Assembly (NCBI RefSeq): GCF_000224145.3
Contig: NC_020166.2
Span: forward strand, 8,776,745 to 8,840,744
From: Ciona intestinalis
Lineage: Eukaryota; Chordata; Ascidiacea; Phlebobranchia; Cionidae
Length of the DNA: 64,000 nt
Direction: 5' to 3'
Shown: piece by piece, positions 63,427 to 64,000 of the stretch
Layout of the letters: each line of letters starts with the position of its first letter
How positions within the stretch are numbered: the first letter of the stretch is position 1
Notes under the pieces: generated by a model
What the model saw: only the letters and a program-made list of their open reading frames with translations
The model's database searches: none
Told to the model about the DNA's origin: nothing
Translations under genes and position numbers: made by a program

Positions 63427-64000
63427 GTGGGTTTGAGTTAGTTCAATCTTTTTTTTTGTGCATTACTGAAATGGGTATTTTAGTGGATATTTTTGGATAT
63501 TGAAATATTATCATTCATTTTAAACTCTACATATCTGTATTGGGTGTTGAAAATAGTGGCTGTTTTTTCGATATTTGTGGATAGAAATATGCACATAAAG
63601 TGGATATATTTCTGTGTGAAATGGCTGGAAAGCAGTAAAATTTAATGTTGACTTTAAACTAAATACGGTGTTATAATTATGCATTCTCTTCTATGTGCGA
63701 TTGATAATAGATATACATTGATTGTATATTGCCTAACTCCAAAGATTGGTTTTACAAACTGCAATTATAAAAGTTATAAATACTGGTTGCAGTTGTAACA
63801 AGAACACGAGTTTGTGGCCTAGGGGCGAATAGTTTTGTTCATGTTTATAGTTATCCACTATAAGATTCTTTTTACTTGTAATAAAACTTTGCCAAAAACT
63901 TGTTAATATATATAAATATAAACTTAGCAAGTAATCTTTTAACGTCTCATTTGGTTTAAAAATTTCCTGATGAAAATTTCCTGATCCGACAATTCAATTT
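63427..64000. other. Intron of REEP gene at right edge
   Basis: Starts with a GTGGGT donor at 63427. I see no further exon before the end of the window. Confidence 0.5.

Noticed and set aside
1-64000. Virus-derived or LTR elements, LINE reverse transcriptase, Polinton parts
   Set aside because: Looked for among the open frames and repeat ends; nothing recognisable was found.

Overview
This is a gene-dense, AT-rich piece of animal genome. Compact multi-exon genes, short introns, a very abundant short inverted-repeat element and a tRNA-headed SINE all point to a tunicate, most likely Ciona. That assignment is inference from gene content and repeat style; nothing was searched. The exon models were built by hand. 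Each junction was chosen so that GT/AG borders, reading phase and family homology agree, and the exon lengths add up in frame.

Layout. (1) About 0.4-3.1 kb, minus strand: the 3' part of a doublecortin-domain gene running off the left edge. (2) 4.5-15.2 kb and 16.5-23.4 kb, plus strand: two tandem paralogous anion-type Cys-loop receptor subunits (GABA/glycine receptor class) with almost the same exon pattern and phases. A 50-N gap inside the first is flanked by a 1.2-1.4 kb near-duplicate of two exons. This is probably two haplotypes laid end to end in the assembly. (3) 23.8-32.1 kb, minus strand: a complete ephexin-type RhoGEF (DH-PH-SH3), convergent with the second receptor. (4) 33.0-37.7 kb, plus strand: a type II membrane beta-1,3-glycosyltransferase (GT31), followed 210 bp later on the same strand by (5) a 522-residue coiled-coil protein at 37.9-41.8 kb. 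(6) 42.5-43.5 kb, minus strand: a complete single-domain rhodanese of 135 residues. (7) 45.3-57.2 kb, plus strand: a complete FAM13 orthologue with an N-terminal RhoGAP domain and two conserved C-terminal FAM13 blocks. (8) 59.2 kb to the right edge, plus strand: a REEP1-4 type ER-shaping protein, whose 3' end lies outside the window.

Repeats. From 0 to 43.4 kb the introns and intergenic stretches are packed with a roughly 190 bp MITE in two subtypes. Type A has ends beginning TAGTAGGGTGGGG; type B has ends beginning ACTGTGGGGTAAG. I place about 54 copies or fragments there but only two in the last 20.6 kb. The end of the type B element has been amplified several times into local minisatellites. 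A tRNA-derived SINE with recognisable A and B boxes recurs on both strands. A 34-36 bp palindrome occurs twice with short direct flanking repeats and may be a very small mobile element. I saw no retrovirus-like element, no Polinton, no true tRNA or rRNA gene and no CRISPR array.

How the genes relate. The two receptors are a local duplication, and their first-transmembrane exon looks homogenised by gene conversion. The RhoGEF and the FAM13 RhoGAP are opposing regulator types, but they are 13 kb apart with unrelated genes between, so no functional cluster is claimed. The GT31 and coiled-coil pair is close enough to be a candidate tunicate operon.
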